Made by a program: the position numbers and the translations under genes. This document shows positions 1-8,074 of a DNA stretch of 64,000 bases, one piece after another. This stretch comes from Clostridiales bacterium. Its GTDB lineage: Bacteria; Bacillota; Clostridia; Saccharofermentanales; Saccharofermentanaceae. The notes beneath the pieces were generated by a model. The model did not search any database. It saw only the letters and a list, made by a program, of their open reading frames with translations, and had not been told where the DNA came from. The stretch's first letter is position 1, and the number at the start of each line of letters is the position of its first letter. The stretch covers positions 124,001 through 188,000 of the forward strand of contig JAFZBN010000018.1 in NCBI GenBank assembly GCA_017561715.1, in the 5' to 3' direction.

Positions 1-42
1 TTTATCTTCAAGATGTCCACAAAAAGGGCACTTCATAAGTTA

Positions 43-1533
43 TCACTCATCCAGATTATCGTTATCACTCATAAACCAAGGAAGAAGTCTCTTCTTATCC
101 TTAGACGGAGCCGGAGCTTCGACTGTTCTCGGCATGGAGACCGGAGCCTGCTCTCTCGGAGCCGGTGTCGGAACTACGTTCGGTGTCGGTCTTCCACCCT
201 GCTGCATCGGACGGGATACCGGAGCCGAAGGAGCGGCGGAAGGAGCACTCGGTGCGGAATAAGAAGTTGTCGGACGAGCGACCGGCGGCATCGGAGCTAC
301 AGGAGCCTGCGGTGCGGACGGCTTGGACGGAGAATAGATCTTCGCGTCATCCTTTACTTCCGGTTCCGGATCGCCAAAGAGGAATTCCGGAACTTCCGGC
401 TTTGCAGCAGGCTTTACTGCCGGTGCCGGAGCTGCGGGCTTCTCGTAAGAAGATACCGGAGAGATCGGACGGCTTGCGGAAGCACTTGCTGTTCCCTGGC
501 CGATGATCGTCGGATTCTGCTTGGAGATGATAGATGTTGCCGGGCGGAAAGCCGCGGAAGCGTTTTCTGTATTATCGAAGCCGGATGCGATAACGGTGAT
601 CATGATCTCGTCTTCGAGTGTCGGGTCTGTAACCGCACCGACGATGATGTCCGCGTCACCTGCTACTGCGTCACGTACAACGGATGCAGCAACATCGATC
701 TCGTGGAGCTTCATGTTGCGGGAACCTGTGAAGTTGATGATTACGCCGCGGGCGCCCTCGATCGTTGTGTCGAGGAGCGGGCTGTTGATGGCCTGCTTAA
801 CAGCGGCTGCCGCTCTGCCCTCACCGGAAGCACGGCCGATACCCATGTGGCAGATACCTGCGTTTGTCATGATACGGCGAACGTCTGCAAGGTCGAGGTT
901 GATGAGACCCGGGATAGCAACGAGATCGGAGATACCGGCAACACCGAACTTGAGGACCTGGTCGGCCATGTTGAATGCGTCGTCAATGGATGTATCTTCG
1001 TCTGTGATATCGAGGAGCTTATCGTTAGCAACTACGATCAGGGAGTCAACGTACTTTTCGATCTCGCGGATACCGCGTTCAGCGTTCATCGCACGTCTCG
1101 GACCTTCGAAACGGAACGGGCGTGTAACGACTGCTACTGTCAGGATACCGAGTTCACGAGCGATCTGAGCAACTACCGGAGCAGCACCTGTACCTGTACC
1201 ACCGCCCATACCGGCTGTGATGAACAGCATGTCCGTGCCGCGGATCGCCTGCGCGATCTCATCCTTACTTTCTTCGGCTGCCTTTTCGCCAACCGTCGGA
1301 TCAGCGCCGCAACCCAGACCTCTGGTGATCTTCTCACCGATCTGGATCGTAAGCTGTGCCTTGGAACGGGCCAGCGCCTGATGGTCTGTATTAACGGAAA
1401 TAAAATCAATGCCCTGGACGGAACTTTCGATCATACGATCGACAGCGTTACATCCGCCACCTCCGACACCGATTACTTTTATTGCTGCAAATGGTTCGTC
1501 ATCCATGGAATATCCGAGCTTAAAATCTGACAT
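43..1533 (-). CDS. ftsZ: Cell division protein FtsZ
   Basis: Tubulin-like GTPase that forms the cytoplasmic division ring. The GTP signature GMGGGTGTG lies at residues 108-116 and the catalytic T7 loop NLDLADVR near 212-219. The globular core ends around residue 330. A Pro/Ala/Ser-rich linker of about 140 residues follows, then a basic-hydrophobic end (KRLLPWFM) that probably serves as the conserved C-terminal peptide, although it differs from the usual DIPxFLR form. The ATG is preceded by GGAGG. It is the last gene of the division cluster and has its own promoter 197 bp after ftsQ. No ftsA lies between ftsQ and ftsZ, so ring anchoring must rely on genes elsewhere, such as sepF or a distant ftsA. 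Confidence 0.98.
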   Translation of the reverse strand: MSDFKLGYSMDDEPFAAIKVIGVGGGGCNAVDRMIESSVQGIDFISVNTDHQALARSKAQLTIQIGEKITRGLGCGADPTVGEKAAEESKDEIAQAIRGTDMLFITAGMGGGTGTGAAPVVAQIARELGILTVAVVTRPFRFEGPRRAMNAERGIREIEKYVDSLIVVANDKLLDITDEDTSIDDAFNMADQVLKFGVAGISDLVAIPGLINLDLADVRRIMTNAGICHMGIGRASGEGRAAAAVKQAINSPLLDTTIEGARGVIINFTGSRNMKLHEIDVAASVVRDAVAGDADIIVGAVTDPTLEDEIMITVIASGFDNTENASAAFRPATSIISKQNPTIIGQGTASASASRPISPVSSYEKPAAPAPAVKPAAKPEVPEFLFGDPEPEVKDDAKIYSPSKPSAPQAPVAPMPPVARPTTSYSAPSAPSAAPSAPVSRPMQQGGRPTPNVVPTPAPREQAPVSMPRTVEAPAPSKDKKRLLPWFMSDNDNLDE

Positions 1534-1602
1534 AGCCTTCTATCCTCCGTCTCGTGCTTATATATACTAATTCATTATGAGCCTTCTAAGCTATCTTTTA
1601 CA

Positions 1603-1631
1603 ATTCTACACTAAATGTGGGGGTACGGCAA
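1603..1631 (-). promoter_or_regulatory. Candidate sigma-A promoter of ftsZ
   Basis: On the minus strand there is a -35 TTGCCG, a 17-bp spacer and a -10 TAGAAT preceded by TG. This gives a leader of about 65 nt with a GGAGG ribosome binding site before ftsZ. The promoter is inferred from sequence only. Confidence 0.65.
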
Positions 1632-1635
1632 TAGA

Positions 1636-1688
1636 CCAAAAACGCCGTCAAAAAACGCGTTACAGAACGATTACCAGCGTTTTTCAGG
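1636..1688 (-). terminator. Weak terminator-like hairpin after ftsQ
   Basis: The inverted repeat AAAAACGC / GCGTTTTT, with a loop of about 18-30 nt and T runs on both strands, lies between ftsQ and the ftsZ promoter. The stem is short and A+T rich. It may attenuate read-through from the division operon into ftsZ. Confidence 0.35.
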
Positions 1689-1730
1689 CCTGTAATGAAA
1701 CTCTTGATAACATCAAAATGTAGTAGTCGG

Positions 1731-2696
1731 TCATCTCAAGATATAGTCTCTTCCCGACATGTCCAGAACGGTACCGGTCTTTCCCTCGAAATAGCCTGAT
1801 ACCACGGCATAGCGGAGCCACGTCATGTCGTCGGAGATCGTCGTAAGAGATCCGATCTTCACCGAGATCGTGTGATCGACGTTCGGAATGTTCAGATCAA
1901 TGAATGTCGTCATGTTTTCGCAATAACGGACGCATATTACATGTGAGAGAAAATCGAAGCCGTCGCCCTGGTCTGCTTCCGCGGAATCCGATCCTAAGAT
2001 CGCGCCCAAAACGGTGATGCAGATGTCGTATCCTTCCGTGGAGGTCATATCCAGTTTTTTCCCTATCTGCGCGGATCTTATGGGCAGTCCGCGGATCTCG
2101 GGGATGCCCTGCGGGACCTCTCCCGTTTCGATCTCCAGGACCACGGAATCCTCCGAAATAATGGCATATCCGTCGGGGATCGCCACGTAAGCTACTTTTC
2201 TTCTTTCTGTAATCTCAATGTAAACTTCTCCGGGGTATTTCGGGTAGACTTTGGCGTCCGCGATATACGGATCGGAATTTCTGATCTTGTTCTCGACTTT
2301 TCCGTACTCGAACTTGGCGATCTGCCTCCAGGATCCGCCTACATGCGAATACAGCAGGTCGTTCTTATGGATGTCCGCCAGCTGCAGGATCTCTTCTGTC
2401 GAAAAGCGCTTGTTGCCGCTGACATGGATCTCCTGCACGCGAAAGTTCGGGTGCACGAAGAAAAGAAGCACCAGGATGAGAGCGATCATGGAAAGGATCA
2501 TGGCAAGCCAAGTCTTTATCGAAAAGCGCCTGAGCACGGCCACAATTTCGCCCATGGCTCCTTCCGGCCGGCGGGCACGCTTTTCAGACGCCGCTTTTTC
2601 TTCGGAAGCGTCATCGATCTCCTCGACATCCTCGACTTCGTCGATATCGTCAAGTTCCGGTTTCCTTATTTTCTTTTCCGGATCGTTATCGGGCAA
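1731..2696 (-). CDS. ftsQ: Cell division protein FtsQ/DivIB
   Basis: Bitopic division protein that binds the FtsL/FtsB(DivIC) complex and regulates septal peptidoglycan synthesis. The cytoplasmic head of about 60 residues is very acidic. It is followed by one membrane segment (about 62-85) and a POTRA domain beginning FRVQEIHVSGNKRFS. The likely start is TTG at 2696, which lies inside the end of murG (11-nt overlap). A GAGGT sequence sits upstream at workable spacing, and no closer ATG would keep the full head. The 321-aa length is normal. It is translationally coupled to murG. Confidence 0.93.
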   Translation of the reverse strand: MPDNDPEKKIRKPELDDIDEVEDVEEIDDASEEKAASEKRARRPEGAMGEIVAVLRRFSIKTWLAMILSMIALILVLLFFVHPNFRVQEIHVSGNKRFSTEEILQLADIHKNDLLYSHVGGSWRQIAKFEYGKVENKIRNSDPYIADAKVYPKYPGEVYIEITERRKVAYVAIPDGYAIISEDSVVLEIETGEVPQGIPEIRGLPIRSAQIGKKLDMTSTEGYDICITVLGAILGSDSAEADQGDGFDFLSHVICVRYCENMTTFIDLNIPNVDHTISVKIGSLTTISDDMTWLRYAVVSGYFEGKTGTVLDMSGRDYILR

Positions 2697-3771
2697 GTGC
2701 TTTTACCTCATCACAGATACGTGCCGCCGCGTCATAGATCGCAAGCTCACGCGCGTTCTTTCTCATTTCCTGCATCCTCTTCTTATCCGCGAAAAGCTCC
2801 TTGACGATGCCCGGGAGTTTCTCCACGGCCTGGTCGTCCGGAATGAGGATGCCTGCTTTACCTTCTACGAAGGTCTTGGCGTTATATGTCTGATGGTCCT
2901 GCGCCGCATAAGGATACGGGATCAGTACGGAAGGGGCTCCGACGACCTGGACTTCCGCGCAGGTGATCGCGCCGGCTCTTCCGACGAAAAGATCACAAGC
3001 CGCAAGATAGACTTCCGGGTCCTTGATGTACTCAAAGACCTCGATGTTCTTCGGCCAGTTCTTCGCTTCTTCCATGACTTCCTTATAGCGCTGTTTTCCG
3101 ACGCTTAAGATGATCTTCGTGTTCGGATCTTCGATCGTTTTCGCCAGCTCGACGATCGCGGCGTTAACGGTCCTTGCACCAAGGGATCCGCCCATGGCGA
3201 GGATCATGGTGTCGTTTAACGTAAGGCCCAGTTTTTCACGGCAGGCGTCTCTTTCCACGGAGGAGAATACGCCGCGGATCGGGTTACCGGTCACGACGAC
3301 CTTTGCTTTCTTATGGAAGAAATGCTCGGTGCCCGGAAAACTCGCGCAGACGGTGCCCGCGTAACGGGACATCATGCGGTTGGATCTTCCCGGGAATGCG
3401 TTCTGCTCGTGAAGAAGGATCGGTACTTTTTCCTTATGCGCGGCCGCGATAAGCGGGCTGCAGACAAATCCGCCGGTTCCGACGACAACGTCGGGCTTTT
3501 GCTCACGGATGATCTTTCTGCACATCTTTCTTCCCGCGAGAAATTCCTTCACGGCCTTGATCGTTTTCTTACTCGGCTTCATCGGGAGCTGGGCCGCGCG
3601 GATGACCTTAAACGGATATCCCATCGAAGGAATGATCTGCGCCTCGAGTCCTTTTTCCGTACCACAGAAAAGCACTTCGCAGGAAGGATCCTGCTTTTTG
3701 AGTTCGTCCGCGATCGCTACCGCCGGATGGATATGTCCGCTCGTACCGCCGCCTGCAAGAATAACTTTCAT
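2686..3771 (-). CDS. murG: UDP-GlcNAc:lipid I GlcNAc transferase MurG
   Basis: Membrane-associated GT28 glycosyltransferase that converts lipid I to lipid II on the inner face of the membrane. The glycine-rich motif GGGTSGH is at residues 7-13, and a second glycine-rich loop (GGSLGA) and the donor-binding region (RAGAITCAEV) are intact. At 361 aa it matches the family. It starts 3 nt after the ftsW stop codon. The lipid I synthase gene mraY is not in the cluster. Confidence 0.97.
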   Translation of the reverse strand: MKVILAGGGTSGHIHPAVAIADELKKQDPSCEVLFCGTEKGLEAQIIPSMGYPFKVIRAAQLPMKPSKKTIKAVKEFLAGRKMCRKIIREQKPDVVVGTGGFVCSPLIAAAHKEKVPILLHEQNAFPGRSNRMMSRYAGTVCASFPGTEHFFHKKAKVVVTGNPIRGVFSSVERDACREKLGLTLNDTMILAMGGSLGARTVNAAIVELAKTIEDPNTKIILSVGKQRYKEVMEEAKNWPKNIEVFEYIKDPEVYLAACDLFVGRAGAITCAEVQVVGAPSVLIPYPYAAQDHQTYNAKTFVEGKAGILIPDDQAVEKLPGIVKELFADKKRMQEMRKNARELAIYDAAARICDEVKALAR

Positions 3772-3774
3772 AAC

Positions 3775-5082
3775 TTACACCACCAATTTTACTGTTTTTC
3801 TCTTTCTTCCGGATCTCGAGACGGAAAGGATCATGCCTACCGAGATCATGAAGAAGAAGTTCGCCGTTCCGCCGTAGCTGAAGAACGGCAGCGTGATACC
3901 TGTCGGCGGGATCGCTCCCGTCGCGACACCGATATTCAGGAACGCCTGTAGCGTCAGAAGTGTCGTATATCCTGTCGTAAGAATTCTCGTAAAGAGGCTG
4001 TCGGCCTGCCACGAGATCATGAAGCCCGTCAGGGCAAATGCCCAGAACAAAAGAAGGATCACGAGGCCTCCGACGAATCCCAATTCCTCGCAGATAATGG
4101 AATACACGTAGTCGTTATGCGCCTCCGGAAGATACATGTACTTCTGGCGGCTGTTACCGAAACCGACGCCGGTCATGCCGCCGGAGCCGATCGCGATGAT
4201 GCTCTGTTCGATCTGATAGGTGTCGTCCTCGTCCGCCGTCTTTTCTTCTTCCTCTTCGGCGTTCATCGTCGAGAAGATATTCAGACGCGTAACAACGTGC
4301 GCGAAGTTCTTTTCGAGCTGCTTCTTCCGTTTTCCCGGCATCGCCAGATAAAAGACGCCGCCGATCACGAGCGTTACGGAAAGAAGGATCGCGGTGCCGC
4401 GGATCCACGAAGAAAGCGGGATGCCGCACACGAGAAAACAGATCGCGGAGATCGCGCTCAGGATAAGGAAGCACGACATGTGCGGCTGAAGCACGACGAT
4501 CAGAAGACAGAACATGACGAGCACTCCGGGGATCGTAATGTCGATCAGCGCGTCAAATGTCTTCTGGTTAAATCTTTCGGTCTTGAGCTTGCCCTTTTTT
4601 CTCATCCTCTGGATGAACGAGCGGTAGCCGGCGATCGAATAGACGATCGCGACTTTAACGTACTCGGACGGCTGGATCGAAATGCCGCCGATGAAGATCC
4701 ATCTTCTCGCGCCGTTGATAACGGAACCGGTAAAGAGCGTAAGGAGCGCCATACCGACCGCGGAAAGATACACAAAGAGCGTGATCGGCCATTTATCGAA
4801 GGCCTTCAGCGGAATGAACGTGATGACCAGCGCGGCGATAAATCCGAGGATCAGAAAGCCGCCCTGGTGGATGACGTAGTACATGGAGTTGCCCTGAGAC
4901 GTATAGGCTTTCGGCATACTCGCGGAAAAGAGCATGACCATACCGAACGCCATCATGATGAGGACGATGACGACGATACCCATATTGACCCGTCGCGGCG
5001 CGTATACGTCGAGCGACTGGACCTTACCGTCTTCTCGGAAAGCAATGTTCTCCGAGACCAGGTCTTTCATCTTTCGTCTCAT
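3775..5082 (-). CDS. ftsW: SEDS septal glycosyltransferase FtsW/SpoVE
   Basis: Polytopic SEDS peptidoglycan polymerase that works with the class B PBP encoded upstream. Visible landmarks are GARRWI, QPSEYVK, the catalytic-Asp loop PEAHNDYVYSIICEELG and the C-terminal FFSYGG. The loop after RLNIFS, where homologues have a short DPW.D sequence, carries an acidic run (AEEEEEKTADEDD) about 8 residues longer than usual. An ATGA overlap couples it to murF. It could act in vegetative division or sporulation; its place in the dcw cluster favours division. Confidence 0.95.
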   Translation of the reverse strand: MRRKMKDLVSENIAFREDGKVQSLDVYAPRRVNMGIVVIVLIMMAFGMVMLFSASMPKAYTSQGNSMYYVIHQGGFLILGFIAALVITFIPLKAFDKWPITLFVYLSAVGMALLTLFTGSVINGARRWIFIGGISIQPSEYVKVAIVYSIAGYRSFIQRMRKKGKLKTERFNQKTFDALIDITIPGVLVMFCLLIVVLQPHMSCFLILSAISAICFLVCGIPLSSWIRGTAILLSVTLVIGGVFYLAMPGKRKKQLEKNFAHVVTRLNIFSTMNAEEEEEKTADEDDTYQIEQSIIAIGSGGMTGVGFGNSRQKYMYLPEAHNDYVYSIICEELGFVGGLVILLLFWAFALTGFMISWQADSLFTRILTTGYTTLLTLQAFLNIGVATGAIPPTGITLPFFSYGGTANFFFMISVGMILSVSRSGRKRKTVKLVV

Positions 5083-6536
5083 GCTTCAATTCCTTTCGAG
5101 ATCAGGTCGTTATAGCTGTCGAGGATCGTGTACATCTCATAGGAGTGGGATGCCTTAAGAAGGACATAGTCGCCTTTCTGCGCGATCTTTGTAAGCATTT
5201 CGGCCATCTTCTCTTTATCGTTAAAGATGTATACCGGAATGTCCTTGGACACCGAGTATACGCCTTCTAAAACATTCTTCGTAAAATCGCCCATGACCAG
5301 GACGCCGTCAAGCCCGACGGACGCAGCCTTGGCTCCGATCTCGAAGTGCTTTTCGGGAGCAACGTCGCCAAGCTCAAGCATATCGGAGATGCAGGCATAT
5401 GCCTTCGAATGCTCCGCCAATCTTCTTACCGATTCAAAAGCGGCCATCATGGACTCAGGTCCTGCGTTATAGGAGTCGTCGAGGAAATATACGCCTTCGA
5501 CGCCGACCAGTCTTTCACGGTGGCCGATCTGCTCAAAGGAAGCGATACCCTCCGCGATCTTAGATGGTTCGATACCGAAATACAGACCGCAAAGAAGGCC
5601 GGCCAGTGCATTTCCCACGTGATGCATACCGACGACCTTAATGGAAAGGTCGATCTTCTGAAGTTCACCGAATCCCGCTTCCGCGGTAAAACTGATGCGG
5701 TCGCCGTTGATCCTCGGCTGCCCGGCAAAAGCAGCGCCGTAGCAAGGTCTTTGCAGTTCAACTTTCTCCATCGAGGTATAAGCGATCTTAATATCTTCGC
5801 GGATGAGGCCCTCGTCGGCTGCTTTCTGCAGATATTCGTCGGCATATGGAATGACCAGAAGTCCGCCTTCTTTTAAGCACTCGAGGACTTCGAGCTTGGC
5901 GCGCATGATCTCCTCTCGAGATCCCAGTCTCTCGATATGCGCGACGCCGATATTCGTGATCACCGCGACATCCGGGTGCGCGATATGCGTCAGCTGGGAG
6001 ATCTCGCCGCGAAGGCGCATGCCCATCTCGAGAACGAGCACGTCCGTGTCTTCAGGCGTATCGAGGATGGTCTTCGAAAGACCGATCTCGTTATTGTGGT
6101 TGGCCTTAGTAACGTAAGCTTTGCAGCCTCTTGAAAGCGCGGAGTAGATCATCTCACGGGTACTGGTCTTTCCGACGGAGCCCGTGACGGCAACGACCTT
6201 GCAGCCGAGGCGCAAACGCTGGTATTCGGCGATCTTCGTAAGCGCAATGGTCGTATCCTCGACGAGGATGACCGGAACACCTTCCGGCGCAAATTCCATC
6301 GTGGAAAGAACCAAAAGCGCGGCGCCATCGTTTGCCGCCGCTACCGCGTACTTGTTTCCGTCGAAGTTTTCACCGATCAGGGCAAGGAAAGCGTTTCCCT
6401 CGCGGATCGTTCTGGTATCCGTAGAGATACCGTCGACGATGTATTCGTCCGCGCTTTGCGGCTTTCCTTCTACCGGGAACTGCTTAAGAGTTCCTCCGGT
6501 CGCCTTCAGTATCTCCGAAATGGTAAACTCAGCCAT
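5079..6536 (-). CDS. murF: UDP-MurNAc-tripeptide:D-Ala-D-Ala ligase MurF
   Basis: Cytoplasmic Mur ligase that adds D-alanyl-D-alanine to UDP-MurNAc-tripeptide. The ATP-binding loop TGSVGKTST is near residue 120, followed by the Mur central-domain motifs (EMGMRLRGEI, NIGVAHIERLGS) and the C-terminal motif DDSYNAGPESM. At 485 aa it is a little longer than the E. coli enzyme. A GAGGAG site lies just upstream of the ATG, and the gap from murE is 6 nt. Confidence 0.96.
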   Translation of the reverse strand: MAEFTISEILKATGGTLKQFPVEGKPQSADEYIVDGISTDTRTIREGNAFLALIGENFDGNKYAVAAANDGAALLVLSTMEFAPEGVPVILVEDTTIALTKIAEYQRLRLGCKVVAVTGSVGKTSTREMIYSALSRGCKAYVTKANHNNEIGLSKTILDTPEDTDVLVLEMGMRLRGEISQLTHIAHPDVAVITNIGVAHIERLGSREEIMRAKLEVLECLKEGGLLVIPYADEYLQKAADEGLIREDIKIAYTSMEKVELQRPCYGAAFAGQPRINGDRISFTAEAGFGELQKIDLSIKVVGMHHVGNALAGLLCGLYFGIEPSKIAEGIASFEQIGHRERLVGVEGVYFLDDSYNAGPESMMAAFESVRRLAEHSKAYACISDMLELGDVAPEKHFEIGAKAASVGLDGVLVMGDFTKNVLEGVYSVSKDIPVYIFNDKEKMAEMLTKIAQKGDYVLLKASHSYEMYTILDSYNDLISKGIEA

Positions 6537-6542
6537 TTTTAC

Positions 6543-8063
6543 TTATACTCCTCTTTCTTTCTCAAGCTCCCGCAGCACTTCCGCGGTCACCTTCGAATCG
6601 ATAAAGTCCACGACGGAATCCTTGATCGTCATGGTCGTCTCGTGTCCTTTTCCCGCGATGACGACGATATCTTCGGGTTTTGCCATCGCGACGGCATGCG
6701 CGATCGCTTCTCTTCGATCCTCGATAACGACATAAGGCGCGCCCTCGACACGTTTGATTCCCTCGACGATCATACCGGAGATCCTGCTGAAATCCTCGGA
6801 TCTCGAGTTATCTGTCGTGACCACGGTGAAGTCGCTGTATCTTCCGGACATCTCACCCATGGTATATCTTCTTTCCGTCGGACGGTCACCACCGCAGCCA
6901 AACAGCGTGATGATCCTTCCCTGACATGCCGGACGGATCGCCTTCAGAAGCACTCTCAGGCTGTCTCCGTTATGGGCATAGTCGACATACACGCGAAGGC
7001 CGAGCTTATTCGGGACCTTTTCCATTCGTCCCGGAACGTGCGTGAAGCACATGCCCGACTTGATCTGCTCGATCGGAACGCCCGCCAGATAAGCGGCCGC
7101 CGCGGCGCAGAGTGCGTTATTGACGTTAAAGTCGCAAAGAAGCGGTACGAAAAGCTCTTCTTCGACGTCCGGTCCCACGAAGGTGAACCGCATGCCGGGA
7201 ACATTGTCCTGAACAGTCGGAGCCATATCCCGGACGAAGAAGTCCGCTTTTCCGTCGACACAATAAGTGTAGCACTTTTCCGTATGTTCCTGCGCATACT
7301 TAAGAACATCCGGGAAACGGCGCGTGTTGATATTGACGAGCGCGATCTTACAATGCTCGAAAAGCTTGAGCTTGCTCTGGAAATAATCCTCGTCCGACTC
7401 GTGCTCGCCGTCGGAAACGTGGTCGTTCATGAAATTGGTAAATACACCGATATCAAAACCTACGCCGTAGGTCCTCTTAAACTTCAGGCCCAGGGAGGAA
7501 ACTTCCATGACGCAGTTAACGACGCCCTCTTTCTTCATGTCGGAAAGAAGCGACTGGAATTCCCAGGCCTCCGGTGTGGTGTGCTTGGATTTGACGGCTT
7601 TCGTGCCGAACTTGTTTTCAACGGTTCCGATCAGGCCGCACTTTCTTCCGGATCTTTCTAAGATCTCGTGAAGGATGTAGGTCGATGTGGTCTTTCCTTT
7701 TGTGCCGGTCATGCCGATGATGTGCATGTCCTTGGAAGGATGACCGAAGTGGCATACGGCCATCTCGGCGTATACTTTTCGCGTATCTTCACAGGCGATC
7801 ACGGCGGTATTTCCGGCCTGCTCGATGACTTTTAAGACCTGCTCGATCTCGGGAAGTCTTTTTTCCTCGACGAGGATCATGGCCGCGCCTTTTGCAGCGG
7901 CGTCACCGATGTGCTTGTGACCGTCATCTCTCTGGCCGATCATGGCGACGAACGCCGTGCTCGGAGTTACTTTTCGAGAGTCCAGAACGATCTCGTCGAA
8001 CTCACGGTCTTCCCCGCAGATCCATGTGTATTTACTTTCCCTAAGAAGATCTTTTGCTTTCAT
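6543..8063 (-). CDS. murE: UDP-MurNAc-dipeptide:diamino acid ligase MurE
   Basis: Mur ligase that adds the third stem-peptide residue. The ATP loop TGTKGKTTS is near residue 120, followed by EVSSLGLK and TNFMNDH. The substrate-selecting loop reads DNSR. Meso-diaminopimelate enzymes have DNPR and lysine enzymes have different residues there. Retention of Asp, Asn and Arg points to meso-DAP, with Ser replacing Pro. It lies between the PBP gene (11-nt gap) and murF, and is 506 aa long. Confidence 0.94.
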   Translation of the reverse strand: MKAKDLLRESKYTWICGEDREFDEIVLDSRKVTPSTAFVAMIGQRDDGHKHIGDAAAKGAAMILVEEKRLPEIEQVLKVIEQAGNTAVIACEDTRKVYAEMAVCHFGHPSKDMHIIGMTGTKGKTTSTYILHEILERSGRKCGLIGTVENKFGTKAVKSKHTTPEAWEFQSLLSDMKKEGVVNCVMEVSSLGLKFKRTYGVGFDIGVFTNFMNDHVSDGEHESDEDYFQSKLKLFEHCKIALVNINTRRFPDVLKYAQEHTEKCYTYCVDGKADFFVRDMAPTVQDNVPGMRFTFVGPDVEEELFVPLLCDFNVNNALCAAAAAYLAGVPIEQIKSGMCFTHVPGRMEKVPNKLGLRVYVDYAHNGDSLRVLLKAIRPACQGRIITLFGCGGDRPTERRYTMGEMSGRYSDFTVVTTDNSRSEDFSRISGMIVEGIKRVEGAPYVVIEDRREAIAHAVAMAKPEDIVVIAGKGHETTMTIKDSVVDFIDSKVTAEVLRELEKERGV

Positions 8064-8074
8064 GTCCCTATCCC

